The notes: generated by a model from the sequence alone, not told the origin. Shown: positions 37,634 to 46,777, counted from the stretch's first letter. The stretch is 64,000 nucleotides of DNA from an uncultured Sphaerochaeta sp. (GCF_963677075.1 NZ_OY781873.1:3187715-3251714); one strand, 5' to 3'. Numbers and translations are program-made.

Positions 37634-38148
37634 GATGGATGCTGATATGCAGCACTCACACACCGGGCGCCTCATTATCGAGGCGCTCTATCTTGTCTTG
37701 GGAACAGCAGTGGCAGGAGCAGCAATTGCCTTATTCATAACCCCTGCAAGAATTGCCAGTGGAGGGGTAAACGGCATTGCAACCATCCTCTACCATGTAA
37801 CCGGTTTTGATACAGGATTGGTCATGCTCCTGATCAGTCTTCCCCTCTTTTTCATAGGGCTGAGAATCTTTGGCCGTCTCTATGGAGCAAAGAGCCTGGC
37901 AGGAACGATACTGCTTAGTCTTTGGGTCAGCCTCATGGGACAACTCACCAATTATGACGGGGTATTACCCTACGTGGATAGGATGGATACGCTCCTCTCA
38001 GCTATCTTCGGAGGAGTCCTGATTGGGGGTGGCATTGGGATAGTAATGCGCTCTGGTGCGAACACGGGCGGTACAGATATCCTCGCCCAGATCATCAGCC
38101 GCTACACTCCGCTTGCACTGGGAACAGCGCTCTTCCTCTGTGATGGGC

Positions 38149-38155
38149 TTATCAT
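38149..38155. repeat. left target-site duplication TTATCAT
   Basis: The 7-bp TTATCAT directly precedes the left terminal repeat and recurs directly after the right one at 39940-39946. Confidence 0.85.
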
Positions 38156-38230
38156 CCCAAATTCCCGCTAAATTATAACTATAATACCAATATTTCTTTG
38201 GAATATTAGAAGATATATCATGCCAAGACA

Positions 38231-38259
38231 TTGACTTTTGCTCAAAACATAGCTACAAT
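38231..38259 (+). promoter_or_regulatory. transposase promoter
   Basis: TTGACT (38231-38236), 17 bases, then TACAAT (38254-38259). The ATG at 38267 is 7 bases behind the -10 box with no ribosome site, so the transposase message is probably leaderless and weakly translated. Confidence 0.6.
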
Positions 38260-38266
38260 AAAAGCT

Positions 38267-39916
38267 ATGAAAAAAGCAGGGAACACAGCCAAGATTGTTG
38301 AGGTTTTCAACAAGAATGCAGGTGTCACATACGTCTATGAGGATACCGCCTACTGGGATAGTGAGAAGAAACAAGGGCGGCACCGCCGCAAGTGTATCGG
38401 CAAGAGGGGACCTGAGGGCGAGATCATCTACAACGAGTATTACCTTTCCCGTCAGGAAGCATCCCGGGTCCAGGAACATCCGCTTCCTGTTGTTTCCAGG
38501 ACGACGCTCCTTGGCCAGGATCTCATCCTTGACCCCATCATTGCCCGTACTGGGCTGGGGAAGGTTCTCACCAAGGTGCTGGGACCACAGGATGCTGCGT
38601 ATGTCCTGGGACTTGCAAAATACTCGGTGTGCACCGGGAAGCCTCTCAGTTATGCAGAGTCCTGGCTTGATGAGAGAGGCTTTGACGGGTCCCAGCTTTG
38701 CTCCCAGAGAATAACAGAACTGCTGAGGAGGCTCGACAAGGATGCCCAGAACACCTTTTTCTCTTCGTGGATAGAGCAGAACAGGGAGAAGAAGAACCTG
38801 CTGTTCGATATCAGCAGCATCTCCAGCCATGCGAAGGACAACCCGTATGTCGAGTGGGGCTACAACCGTGACAAGGAGAAGAAGCCCCAGATCAATATAG
38901 GCCTGCTCAGCTCGTATGCCACCCATCTCCCCCTATGGTTCTCAGAGCTGCCGGGAAGCATGAATGACTCGATTGTCCTGCAGCAGGTGCTCGAGCAGCT
39001 GAAGAAGCTGGAGGTCCCCTCCTCGGTGATCATAGGGGACAGGGCATTCTGCTCTGTCGACAACATCGCACAACTTACTGACCACGGCCACAAGTTCCTC
39101 ATCCCTGTTCCCTCAAACGTCACATGGGCACGGGAACTCATCGAGAAGCACCGCCATGCGATCCAGCGGCCTAGCACCCTCATCCCGACCGATGACAAGG
39201 ATGCCATCATCTATGGCCTGAAGACCATCAGGAAGACCGAACAAGGAAGGATGTGGGCCCACATATACTTCGATGCAGCGAGAAAGGAGCGGGACGTCGC
39301 CCGTCTCATGAGAAAGCTGCAGCAATGCATGGTTGAGCTTGAATTGCAGCAACCCATCAAGAACAACCAGTCGTACTACGACCGGTACTTCGAGGTGAAA
39401 GAGACCCCGAAAAGGGGAAGGAAGGTGCTTCTCAAGGATGAAGAGGTCCAGTCGTTCATCGACGGGCAGAGTGGGTACTGGGTCCTGTACACCAATGCCG
39501 AGAAGGATCCAGCTGAAGCATTGTATGCATACCGGCAGAGAAATGACATCGAACTGCTGTTCGACGACATGAAGAACATCATCGACTGCAACAGACTGAG
39601 AGTCCACACCGAGCAGGTGATGAAAGGCAGGCTTTTCATCAATTTCGTTACACTGATCATCCTGACCGCCCTGAAGGAACGAATCAAGCAGATCCCTGCG
39701 AAACAGCGGAAATACTGGAACCACCGTGAGATCCTGGACAAGGTGAATACTTACTCGAAGATTCACTACCGGGGGAAATACAAGGATGTGTATACCATCC
39801 CCACGAAGGCTCAGCGGCTCATCTTCGATCTATTCAGTGTTGAGTATCCATGGAAAGGCAAGCTGATGAATGTAGGGGATGAAGATCCGTTCGAGACTGA
39901 TTCTCCGCTCTCATAG
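38267..39916 (+). CDS. IS4-superfamily transposase
   Basis: A 549-residue DDE transposase. Candidate catalytic residues are Asp in LFDISSISSHA, Asp in VIIGDRAFCS, and Glu in YRQRNDIELLFDDMKN (the YREK-like motif). The N-terminal part (YVYEDTAYWDSEKKQGRHRR) is typical of large spirochaetal IS4/IS1634 transposases. The ATG at 38267 is chosen because an alternative TTG at 38231 coincides with the -35 box. Its stop lies at the inner edge of the right terminal repeat. Confidence 0.9.
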   Translation: MKKAGNTAKIVEVFNKNAGVTYVYEDTAYWDSEKKQGRHRRKCIGKRGPEGEIIYNEYYLSRQEASRVQEHPLPVVSRTTLLGQDLILDPIIARTGLGKVLTKVLGPQDAAYVLGLAKYSVCTGKPLSYAESWLDERGFDGSQLCSQRITELLRRLDKDAQNTFFSSWIEQNREKKNLLFDISSISSHAKDNPYVEWGYNRDKEKKPQINIGLLSSYATHLPLWFSELPGSMNDSIVLQQVLEQLKKLEVPSSVIIGDRAFCSVDNIAQLTDHGHKFLIPVPSNVTWARELIEKHRHAIQRPSTLIPTDDKDAIIYGLKTIRKTEQGRMWAHIYFDAARKERDVARLMRKLQQCMVELELQQPIKNNQSYYDRYFEVKETPKRGRKVLLKDEEVQSFIDGQSGYWVLYTNAEKDPAEALYAYRQRNDIELLFDDMKNIIDCNRLRVHTEQVMKGRLFINFVTLIILTALKERIKQIPAKQRKYWNHREILDKVNTYSKIHYRGKYKDVYTIPTKAQRLIFDLFSVEYPWKGKLMNVGDEDPFETDSPLS

Positions 39917-39939
39917 TTACAAAACTTCGGGAATTTGGG

Positions 39940-39946
39940 TTATCAT
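39940..39946. repeat. right target-site duplication TTATCAT
   Basis: Second copy of the 7-bp duplication, immediately behind the right terminal repeat, after which the YitT reading frame resumes. Confidence 0.85.
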
Positions 39947-40316
39947 TATTGTTGTCTTTGGCTTGGAGCGTGCTCTCTTTGCAATCATCACACTCTACAT
40001 CTCAGGACAGATGGTGAATTTCATGGTGATGAACCTTGGGACCAAGTACGCAAAAACCGCCTATATCGTCAGTGATCGGCACGAGGCAATAGGAAAGCGT
40101 ATCATCACAGAGTTGAGACATGGAGGAACCCTGATCAACGGTGTTGGGGTCTTTACGCAGAAGGAGAGGAAGCTCCTCCTGGCTGTGGTTCACAACCAAC
40201 AGATCAACCACCTGACACAGATTGTACACGAAGAGGACCCAAAGGCATTCATGTTCGTACATGAGACCTACCAGGCACTGGGTGAGGGGTTTGTTCCGAT
40301 GAGACGTATCATCAAA

Positions 40317-40997
40317 TCAGAAAAACAACGGAGCAAGCAGGACCGTCCAAAGGGCTGAGAAAGATAGCGAGATACTACTCATGGCACCCTGTACACCGCC
40401 AATCTCCAAGGCCTTGCTTGTACCAAGCGCATGGGAGCAGGCACCTATACCGACACCATGAGCAACGGCATCCTTGATCCCAAAGAGCTTTGCAAGCACT
40501 GGAGCGAGTAGATTCCCGGCAACACCGCTGATAAGGGTGGAAGCAATGGTCAATGGGGGAAGGCCACCAAACTGTTCGGTCAAGGCAATGGCTATGGGGG
40601 TGGTTACCGATTTGGAGAGCAGACTGGCCAGAATTGTCCTATCCAAACCAAGCAGATTGCATGTCACTACCACAGAAGAAAGAGCAGCCAAGGCTCCAGC
40701 CAACGTGCCCATAACTATCGGAAAAAAGGCCTGCCTCAGCACATCTCTCTGTCGGTAGATTGAAAGAGCAAGCACTGCGGTGACTGGGGTAAGGAACATA
40801 TAGATGACTGAAGAACCTTCTTCATAGGCATCCAGAGGGATATCAAAAATGAGTAGCACAGCGATGATGATCAGCATGGCAATCACCAAGGGGTTTGCCA
40901 AAGGGTTTTTCAGTTTCTTGTTGATGAAAACCCCTGCCTGAAAGGCAAAGACCGAGAGGGAAATCCCAAACAATGGAGAGCTAAGAATCTCAAGCAT
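40317..40997 (-). CDS. lrgB: LrgB-family membrane protein
   Basis: A 226-residue protein with about seven hydrophobic segments and the LrgB/CidB signature: PLANPLVIAM, FLTPVTAVLALSIY, SLLSKSVTTPIAIALTEQFGG, and GIGACSHALGTSKALE near the C terminus. With LrgA it forms a membrane system first linked to murein hydrolase control and in some bacteria to pyruvate uptake. Its start overlaps the lrgA stop by 8 bases. Its 3' end runs 42 bases into the convergent YitT gene. Confidence 0.9.
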   Translation of the reverse strand: MLEILSSPLFGISLSVFAFQAGVFINKKLKNPLANPLVIAMLIIIAVLLIFDIPLDAYEEGSSVIYMFLTPVTAVLALSIYRQRDVLRQAFFPIVMGTLAGALAALSSVVVTCNLLGLDRTILASLLSKSVTTPIAIALTEQFGGLPPLTIASTLISGVAGNLLAPVLAKLFGIKDAVAHGVGIGACSHALGTSKALEIGGVQGAMSSISLSFSALWTVLLAPLFF

Positions 40998-41370
40998 GTT
41001 TTCTCTCCCTTAATCTTTTCTGTACAAATTGTACCAGGACCACGGTCCAGCTACTCGCTGCAAAACAAGCAAACAGTGAAACCAGGTTCACCACAAGCAA
41101 CTGCCACCATATACTTTGGACTAATGAGGAGTACCTCAGTATTCCTACCACAGGGGGAATGAAAAAGAACGTCATGTTCTTGAGCATGAAGTCTGCACTC
41201 TCGCCAATGTGGTGCTCTTTGAGTAACCCACTGGATAGCAACACAAGAATCAGCAACATGCTGATCACACTTGAGGGAAGGGTGAACGGAAGCACCAAGG
41301 AAATGACATCCCCCACCAGACAGAGACCAAAAATAAGTGCAAGCTGTATCAAGTATTTCATGGATGCCAT
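40990..41370 (-). CDS. lrgA: LrgA-family membrane protein
   Basis: A protein of about 126 residues with four hydrophobic segments and the LrgA/CidA pattern: FGLCLVGDVISLVLPFTLPSSVISMLLI, then SADFMLKNMTFFFIPPVVGIL. The start is uncertain: ATG at 41370 or the one three codons later, neither with a clear ribosome site. Longer starts would run into the divergent nitroreductase promoter. Confidence 0.85.
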   Translation of the reverse strand: MASMKYLIQLALIFGLCLVGDVISLVLPFTLPSSVISMLLILVLLSSGLLKEHHIGESADFMLKNMTFFFIPPVVGILRYSSLVQSIWWQLLVVNLVSLFACFAASSWTVVLVQFVQKRLRERKHA

Positions 41371-41381
41371 ACCATACCCTA

Positions 41382-41410
41382 TTGGAAGGTATTCTGGGAA
41401 GAGGTACCAT
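41382..41410 (+). promoter_or_regulatory. nitroreductase promoter
   Basis: TTGGAA (41382-41387) and TACCAT (41405-41410) are 17 bases apart, followed by AAGGAGG and the ATG at 41430. Confidence 0.55.
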
Positions 41411-41429
41411 AGAGAGAAGGAGGCTTTCC

Positions 41430-41936
41430 ATGAATACAATCACTGACCATATCCTCTCACGTAGAAGCGTGCGAAGTTTTTCCGATGAACAGATCAGAGA
41501 TGAGGACCTCGATCTCATTCTCAAAGCAGCAACTCTTGCCCCCAATGGCATGAATCAGGAACCTTGGCACTTCACTGCAATCCAGGACCCAAAGACCTTG
41601 CGCAAGCTCGATGAAAAGGTGGCAGGTCCAGGTGAATCATTTTTTTACCACGCACCAACCCTGATTCTTGTCTCCATTGAGATCGGGAATACCTTTGAGA
41701 AGGAAGACACCGCCTGTGCAATGACCAACATGATGCAGGCCGCTCATGCCCTGGGATTGGGCTCAGTGTGGTGCAATCGGATCAACCATAATCCCGAGCT
41801 CGGTGTACAACTCTCGTCATACGGCGTACCCGAGGGATACAAGGTAACCGGAACCCTTGCTGTAGGATATCCCAAGGGTGACTATCCTTCACCAAGAGTA
41901 CCTAAACAGGGTACCATTACCTATATTCGTTCGTAA
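41430..41936 (+). CDS. nitroreductase-family flavoprotein
   Basis: A 168-residue FMN-dependent oxidoreductase: ILSRRSVRSFSDEQI (FMN phosphate contact), AATLAPNGMNQEPWHF, MTNMMQAAHALGLGSVWC, and the C-terminal TLAVGYPKGDYP. The start at 41430 follows AAGGAGG by 7 bases. Physiological substrates of such proteins are usually quinones or flavins. It is a single gene divergent from lrgAB. Confidence 0.9.
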   Translation: MNTITDHILSRRSVRSFSDEQIRDEDLDLILKAATLAPNGMNQEPWHFTAIQDPKTLRKLDEKVAGPGESFFYHAPTLILVSIEIGNTFEKEDTACAMTNMMQAAHALGLGSVWCNRINHNPELGVQLSSYGVPEGYKVTGTLAVGYPKGDYPSPRVPKQGTITYIRS

Positions 41937-41973
41937 CCTACACGCAATAGCGTGGTTACAACTCTAGAGGCAG

Positions 41974-41996
41974 GGAGAAGGCAAATTACCTTCTCC
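41974..41996 (+). terminator. stem-loop after the nitroreductase gene
   Basis: GGAGAAGG and CCTTCTCC form a perfect eight-base stem around a seven-base loop. A smaller perfect hairpin (CACGC-AATA-GCGTG) lies at 41941-41954. The following sequence has few T residues, so the pair may act more as a 3'-end barrier than a classical terminator. Confidence 0.5.
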
Positions 41997-42028
41997 TTGC
42001 TGTATTAGGCAAATTTGGGGAGGGAATC

Positions 42029-43060
42029 ATGGGAAGGCGTACAAACAAGGCGAAAAAAAGAGGGAAGAGAATTCTGACCCTCCTCGTTGTACTGGTAGTT
42101 CTCTGGGTGTTGACCATTATACTTGCACCAAACGAACAGGAATATGTACAGACCTCGACTTCTGGGATTCCTGACTTGGAGATACCAGCTTACTCCCCAA
42201 CCGATATAGTGGTCACTCATCCGGGATACACCCTTCTCTACGATGAAGAGCATGAACAAGCTCGTTGGGTAGCATATGAGCTTACCCGGAGTGAACTGTA
42301 CGGTATGTACGAGCGTGGAGATGATTTCAGAAGTGATCCTTCCGTTCCCAGCGAATCTGCATCATTGGATGACTATCGGGGAAGTGGATATGACCGAGGG
42401 CACCTGATTCCTGCAGCGGACCTCTCATGGTCAGAAGAGGCAATGAGTGGTTCTTTCTATCTCAGCAATATGAGTCCACAGGAAGGACAGTTCAACCGGG
42501 GGATATGGAGCAAGCTGGAGGCAACAGTTCGGAATTTTGCCGATACAGAAGGGAGCATATATGTCGTCACTGGTCCTGTCCTGACTGACGGCCCTTATGA
42601 CACCATTGGAGACAATGAAGTCTCCATACCAAACCAGTACTACAAGGTTATCCTGGACTATCGGGAGCCAGAGCTCAAGTCCATCGCCTTCCTGCTCCCC
42701 AATGAGGGATCGAAAAAAGATCTTGAGGATTTCGCCACCAGTATCGATGAAATAGAAACCATTACCGGCATAGATTTCTTCCACCGCCTACCAGATCCTC
42801 AGGAGAAAGAACTTGAGGCTGACTATGATGTCAGAGCTTGGGATTTCAATACATTCCAGGTGAGTAAAGCAGACCGAGAAGCCTTCAATGCAGATCCTAC
42901 CAATGAGGTCAAGCAACCCCAGAAAGCCACTGGCTGGTACGCAGTTGCCAAGAGTACCCTGAACACCGTCCTGTATCTAATTAAGAGCCAGAGCCTGAAC
43001 CTGATCGAGATTTTCATTCCAAAATCCACGCTCAAGGAAGTGGTACCGTTCCTGTACTAA
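42029..43060 (+). CDS. membrane-anchored DNA/RNA non-specific endonuclease (EndoG/NUC1 type)
   Basis: A 343-residue protein. A basic N terminus and one hydrophobic helix (residues 15-32) form a signal anchor, so the body is probably outside the inner membrane. The nuclease motif DRGHLIPAAD sits at 122-131 with catalytic His125, followed by NMSPQEGQFNRGIW (Asn147, metal-binding Asn156). A C-terminal hydrophobic stretch follows. It could degrade external DNA for nutrition or take part in competition; no immunity partner is obvious next to it. GGGGAGGG precedes the ATG. Convergent with the GH31 gene, overlapping by 29 bases. Confidence 0.88.
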   Translation: MGRRTNKAKKRGKRILTLLVVLVVLWVLTIILAPNEQEYVQTSTSGIPDLEIPAYSPTDIVVTHPGYTLLYDEEHEQARWVAYELTRSELYGMYERGDDFRSDPSVPSESASLDDYRGSGYDRGHLIPAADLSWSEEAMSGSFYLSNMSPQEGQFNRGIWSKLEATVRNFADTEGSIYVVTGPVLTDGPYDTIGDNEVSIPNQYYKVILDYREPELKSIAFLLPNEGSKKDLEDFATSIDEIETITGIDFFHRLPDPQEKELEADYDVRAWDFNTFQVSKADREAFNADPTNEVKQPQKATGWYAVAKSTLNTVLYLIKSQSLNLIEIFIPKSTLKEVVPFLY

Positions 43061-45016
43061 TCGAATGGAAAAGTGAAGCAAAAGCACTCTCTTCGCGAAA
43101 AAAGACTGGAGGCATCCCAAGGGGGGCATCTACACAGCAACTCCCCCCTTGGAAACGTTCCTTGGTGAAGAGGTGGACCCACCTCCCAGAGGGGAGTACC
43201 AGCTTCCTGCTATCCTCTCCCTCTTTCAATACCGGAGCAACCAACAGATCCCTGCCAAGAAGATAAGAATCCTTGTTGTTAAAGAAGGCTTCCTCTGGAT
43301 AGTGTAGGAAAAGAGGCCGCATAACAGGAATACCCTGTTCAGTATTCTCCCTCACGACCTCCTTGAGATAGGGTTTCAACGCAACATGAAGCCTGGTCAT
43401 CCGCGCAAAGAACTGGATGGTTTCCTCGTCGGAGTCAAACTGCCAGTTTTCCGCTGGTCGATTACCTTCATGGGTTCTCATCAGTGGGGTAAAGGCAGCA
43501 AACTCACACCACCTAAGCAGCAACTCCTTGCTCCGTTTCATCCCATAGAGTGTGGTATACCCACCAATATCACTATGATGCAATCCCATTCCACTCATGG
43601 ATAGGGATAGCGCTGCACACAAAGCTGAGGGAAGACCATCATCCTCACTCCAGTCCACATTCTGGTCACCCGCCCACATCATGGGACAGGATAATAAGCT
43701 CAGGGCAGAACCAGAACGCATGAAATAGAGAATCTCATTGCTTTTCCCTGCCTTGGCAATTGCTTGCTTATTCACCTGTGCCCAGTACCCTGGCCAAGGA
43801 TTATGCTCCAGGAGTGCCGACCGTCCATTGTGAAGCATGATACCATGGGGGAGATACTCTCCAAAGTCAGCCATCCAACCACGCAAGCCAAGACTGATCA
43901 TCTCGTCTTGTATGACCTTCTCATACCACTGGACTGCTTCAGGGTTGGTGAAATCAACAACTCCAGCATCGAACTCACCGAAATCCACCAAGTAGGGTTC
44001 TCCCAGTCTGTTTCTGCCAAGATACCCTTTCCCTGCAGCTTCTGTGAACAACGGGTAGTCCTTGAGTACATATGGGTTGATGTAACCAAGTACTCCTATC
44101 CCCCGTTGTTTCAATGAATCGATCACAGCGTCCAAACCAGGGTAGAGTTCCTTGTCCCACTGCCAGTTCCAGCAAAGGCGCTTTCCGAAACTTGTATATT
44201 TCTCTCCTTGCCAATCCTGGATCCAGATACCATTTATCGGTGTGGAGAAAGCCTCCATTGACGACAGCTTATCCAGGAGTACCTTCGTCCCTCCCTGAAT
44301 TCCCAATATAATGCCATCATAGACCCAGTCAGGGAGCAAGGGCTGGCGACCCAATAGGGATGAGATATCCTGAACAACTTCCAATAGCGATGGTTTTACC
44401 GAGATTACCAGGGAAGAGGGAACCTCCCAGAACAACAACCGATGAACATGATCTTGGGAGAAATCGTAATCAGCATAGCCGTCGGTGTTTGCGTGAAGGA
44501 AATACCCCCTGCTTGAGACAAAGGTAGTCTGGGGATAGAACGTGGTGTAGAAATCACCCCCTGCCCTATCTCTCTCATCAGCAATCTGGGTGATGTGCGT
44601 ATGCTTGTTTCTTCCAACTCCCTGCTCTTGGGTCCATAGTGGATAGTTTCGTCCACGGAGATCAAAATATGAGAACTGTTCACCACATCCCCAGATGTGC
44701 TCCCTCTCTTCTGCAAAGAGGTGCATGATCAGGCGACTATCCAGTTCACTGAGCTCACAAGTCAGGTGATACAATCCCCCGGAAAAATGGAGGATACACA
44801 CACCCCTGCCTCAATATAGGCTTCACTGATGGTACAGGCATCCAATACCAGTGTTTCCTCGACATTCTCCTCGATGAAGTAGTTGCCTCGGTACATGTCA
44901 ATCTTTGCGTTGTTTCTTTGGAGCATCAAGACAGGATGCTCTGCCGTATGTTCAAGGATTTTCATCTGGTTGAAGAAAACCGAGAGGATTCCATCCTGAT
45001 TTGTATGACTGAACAT
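43032..45016 (-). pseudogene. yihQ: sulfoquinovosidase-type GH31 glycosidase, frameshifted
   Basis: The main part (43032-44801 frame) carries the GH31 domain. It has the nucleophile in WMADFGEYLP, the acid/base in MMWAGDQNVDWS, TSFGKRLCWNW with the Arg and Trp that contact the sulfonate in YihQ, and HHSDIGGYT with the third contact Tyr. The N-terminal part (from 45016: KIDMYRGNYFIEENV) is in another frame. The two join at the GGGGTGTGTGT tract (minus strand, 44806-44796), where one TG unit less or one G more restores a continuous protein of about 660 residues. It cleaves sulfoquinovosyl glycerol in relatives. It is either inactivated, phase-variable, or a sequence error. Starts 2 bases after the MalG-type permease. 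Confidence 0.85.
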
Positions 45017-45018
45017 GC

Positions 45019-45855
45019 CTACCCTTTCACTCCACCTGTAGTCAATCCACCAATGATCTTGTCATGCAGGAACACATACCCAAGGATGCTGGGAATGATC
45101 GTGATAATGACCGCTGCATACATGCTGCTGTAATCGGTAATGAACTGGCTGGAGAAAAACTTGATCCCGAGCTGTATGGTCCTCGACTCTATGGAACTGG
45201 TCAGCAGCATCGCCATAACGAATTCATTCCATGAGTAGATGAACCAGAATGTTGCTGCCGTTACAATCCCAGAACGGGAGAGAGGAAGGATAATCATGGA
45301 GAAACGCTTGAAGAAGCCGCACCCGTCCATGATGGCAGCCTCCTCCAACTCCTTGGGGATGGATTTCATGAATGCCGTCACCAAGAATATGGAAACAGGA
45401 ATATTCACTGCAGTATATACAAGTATCAAGGCAAGTAGGGTGTTGTAGAGACCGCTACGGCTGATCATGGAGAAATAGGGAACCATGAAAGAAATCACCG
45501 GTACCAAGACTCCGGCGGTGAGAATGGTATAGATGATGTCCCTTCCCTTGAAATGTTCCCTGGAGAGGATGAATGCTCCCATGCTGGTTACCAGGCTGTT
45601 CAGCACCACGGTAACGACTGCTACAACCACTGAATTGAGCAGTAAGCGAGGAAGACTTGCCATGGATAATGCGTTGGCGTAGTTGACCCATTGGAACTTC
45701 TGTGGCCATCCAAACGGATTGGTTTGCAGTTCAAGATTGGTTCTCAGTGAGCTGATCAGCAGCCAGAGCAAGGGAAGCAATGCCAAAGCGAGCAAGCTAA
45801 TCAGGAGAATCCATTTGAGGGTGTTGCCGAAGATTGATGCAGGGGTATGTTTCAT
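45019..45855 (-). CDS. sugar ABC transporter permease (CUT1, MalG type)
   Basis: A 278-residue permease with six hydrophobic segments and the cytoplasmic EAA loop ELEEAAIMDGCGFFKRFSMIILPLS near residue 185. It pairs with the MalF-type permease 14 bases upstream. Neither a binding protein nor an ATPase gene is adjacent; CUT1 systems often share a genome-encoded ATPase. The sulfoquinovosidase-like gene directly behind suggests uptake of sulfoquinovosides, by analogy with smo-type loci. Confidence 0.9.
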   Translation of the reverse strand: MKHTPASIFGNTLKWILLISLLALALLPLLWLLISSLRTNLELQTNPFGWPQKFQWVNYANALSMASLPRLLLNSVVVAVVTVVLNSLVTSMGAFILSREHFKGRDIIYTILTAGVLVPVISFMVPYFSMISRSGLYNTLLALILVYTAVNIPVSIFLVTAFMKSIPKELEEAAIMDGCGFFKRFSMIILPLSRSGIVTAATFWFIYSWNEFVMAMLLTSSIESRTIQLGIKFFSSQFITDYSSMYAAVIITIIPSILGYVFLHDKIIGGLTTGGVKG

Positions 45856-45869
45856 CTGGATATATGCTC

Positions 45870-46775
45870 CTATTGTGCCATTTCACTCATAGGGTCCGAG
45901 GAACCAAAGAGTTTCCGTAGTAAGGTAATGACCAATGTTCCCATGATGATGAGGAACACCCCGCTGGTCGAGGCCTCACTATAGCGCAAGGCATCCATTT
46001 TCAGGTACAGGTCGATGCCCATGGTGGTGGTTGCATACGCTGGTCCCCCACCGGTCATCAGGAAGGTCGCTTCAAAGTGACGCATCCCATACGCCATGGC
46101 GAGGGTCATGGTGGTGATCAGGGTACCACGGATCATGGGCAGGGTGATATTGATCTCCTGGGCCAAGGTACTCGCTCCATCGATCTCTGCTGCTTCATAG
46201 AGCGATCTGGGGATATTCATCGCTGAAGCCAACAGGACGATCATGAAGTAACCGATATAGATGACTGTCTGGAAGATCACGGAGAACTGGGCAGTATCAG
46301 GATTTCCCAACCAGTTATACTTTTCCATCCCAAAAAGGCTGGCAAGAATTGCATTCAAGGGTCCATCGACGTTGTAGATAGCAACCCAGACCATTGCCAA
46401 GGCAACGGTAGAGATAACATTAGGAAGGTAGTAGATAGTTCTCAGCCCTCTCCAACCAAATGGCTTACGTACCAGAATCATGGCGACCAAACATGAAAGA
46501 GGAACCTGGATCAAGCCTTGTGAGAGAGCCCAGACGATATTGTTTCCTAGTGCTTTCTGAAAGGTAGGGTCCGCTATCAACTTGGTATAATTCTTTACTC
46601 CATTGAACTCCATCGACCCGATACCCCGCCAACTGGTGAAGCTGGTAAAGACCGTAAAGAAGAAGGGATAAATAAAGAAGAAAAAGAAAAGTAGCGAAAC
46701 GGGAAGCAAAAAGAGTATTCTTGCACTCCAAATCCATCGGTTTCGTGTACCAACTGCTTGCATCATGCTCGTCAT
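45870..46775 (-). CDS. sugar ABC transporter permease (CUT1, MalF type)
   Basis: A 301-residue permease with six hydrophobic segments and the EAA loop SLYEAAEIDGASTLAQEINITLPMI near residue 200. AAGGA is 5 bases before the ATG at 46775; an ATG three codons later is possible. It is the first gene of the permease-glycosidase operon. Its ribosome site lies within the 8-bp duplication of the IS1595 element, so that insertion came to rest directly on the gene's leader. Confidence 0.9.
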   Translation of the reverse strand: MTSMMQAVGTRNRWIWSARILFLLPVSLLFFFFFIYPFFFTVFTSFTSWRGIGSMEFNGVKNYTKLIADPTFQKALGNNIVWALSQGLIQVPLSCLVAMILVRKPFGWRGLRTIYYLPNVISTVALAMVWVAIYNVDGPLNAILASLFGMEKYNWLGNPDTAQFSVIFQTVIYIGYFMIVLLASAMNIPRSLYEAAEIDGASTLAQEINITLPMIRGTLITTMTLAMAYGMRHFEATFLMTGGGPAYATTTMGIDLYLKMDALRYSEASTSGVFLIIMGTLVITLLRKLFGSSDPMSEMAQ

Positions 46776-46777
46776 TT

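Larger units (their letters stand above)
38156..39939 (+). mobile_element. complete insertion sequence, IS4/IS1634-like
   Basis: A 1784-bp element. Its imperfect 24-bp terminal inverted repeats begin with CCCAAATTCCCG on both ends; 18 of 24 positions match. It carries one transposase gene and is flanked by identical 7-bp direct repeats. Its GC content looks higher than that of the surrounding genes. All parts appear intact, so it may still be mobile. Confidence 0.9.
37635..40358 (+). pseudogene. YitT/DUF2179-family membrane protein interrupted by an insertion sequence
   Basis: The first part (37635-38155) encodes about five hydrophobic segments (ARIASGGVNGIATILYH, RSGANTGGTDILAQI). The second part (39947-40358) encodes the last segment and a complete DUF2179 domain (GTLINGVGVFTQKERKLLL, DPKAFMFVHETYQALGEGF). 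Removing the element at 38156-39939 and one copy of its 7-bp duplication rejoins the halves in frame to a protein of about 310 residues. No further damage is seen, so the insertion is recent. The gene starts 2 bases after uxuB and its end overlaps lrgB by 42 bases. The native function of the family is poorly known. Confidence 0.88.

Noticed and set aside
38231..38266. TTG start at 38231 giving a transposase 12 residues longer.
   Set aside because: The TTG is part of a good -35 box (TTGACT) 17 bases before TACAAT; the ATG at 38267 directly after the promoter is the more likely start.
39113..39766. A 217-codon minus-strand frame inside the transposase gene, a possible antisense regulator.
   Set aside because: No ribosome site or known family; its length is explained by the biased codon use of the transposase.
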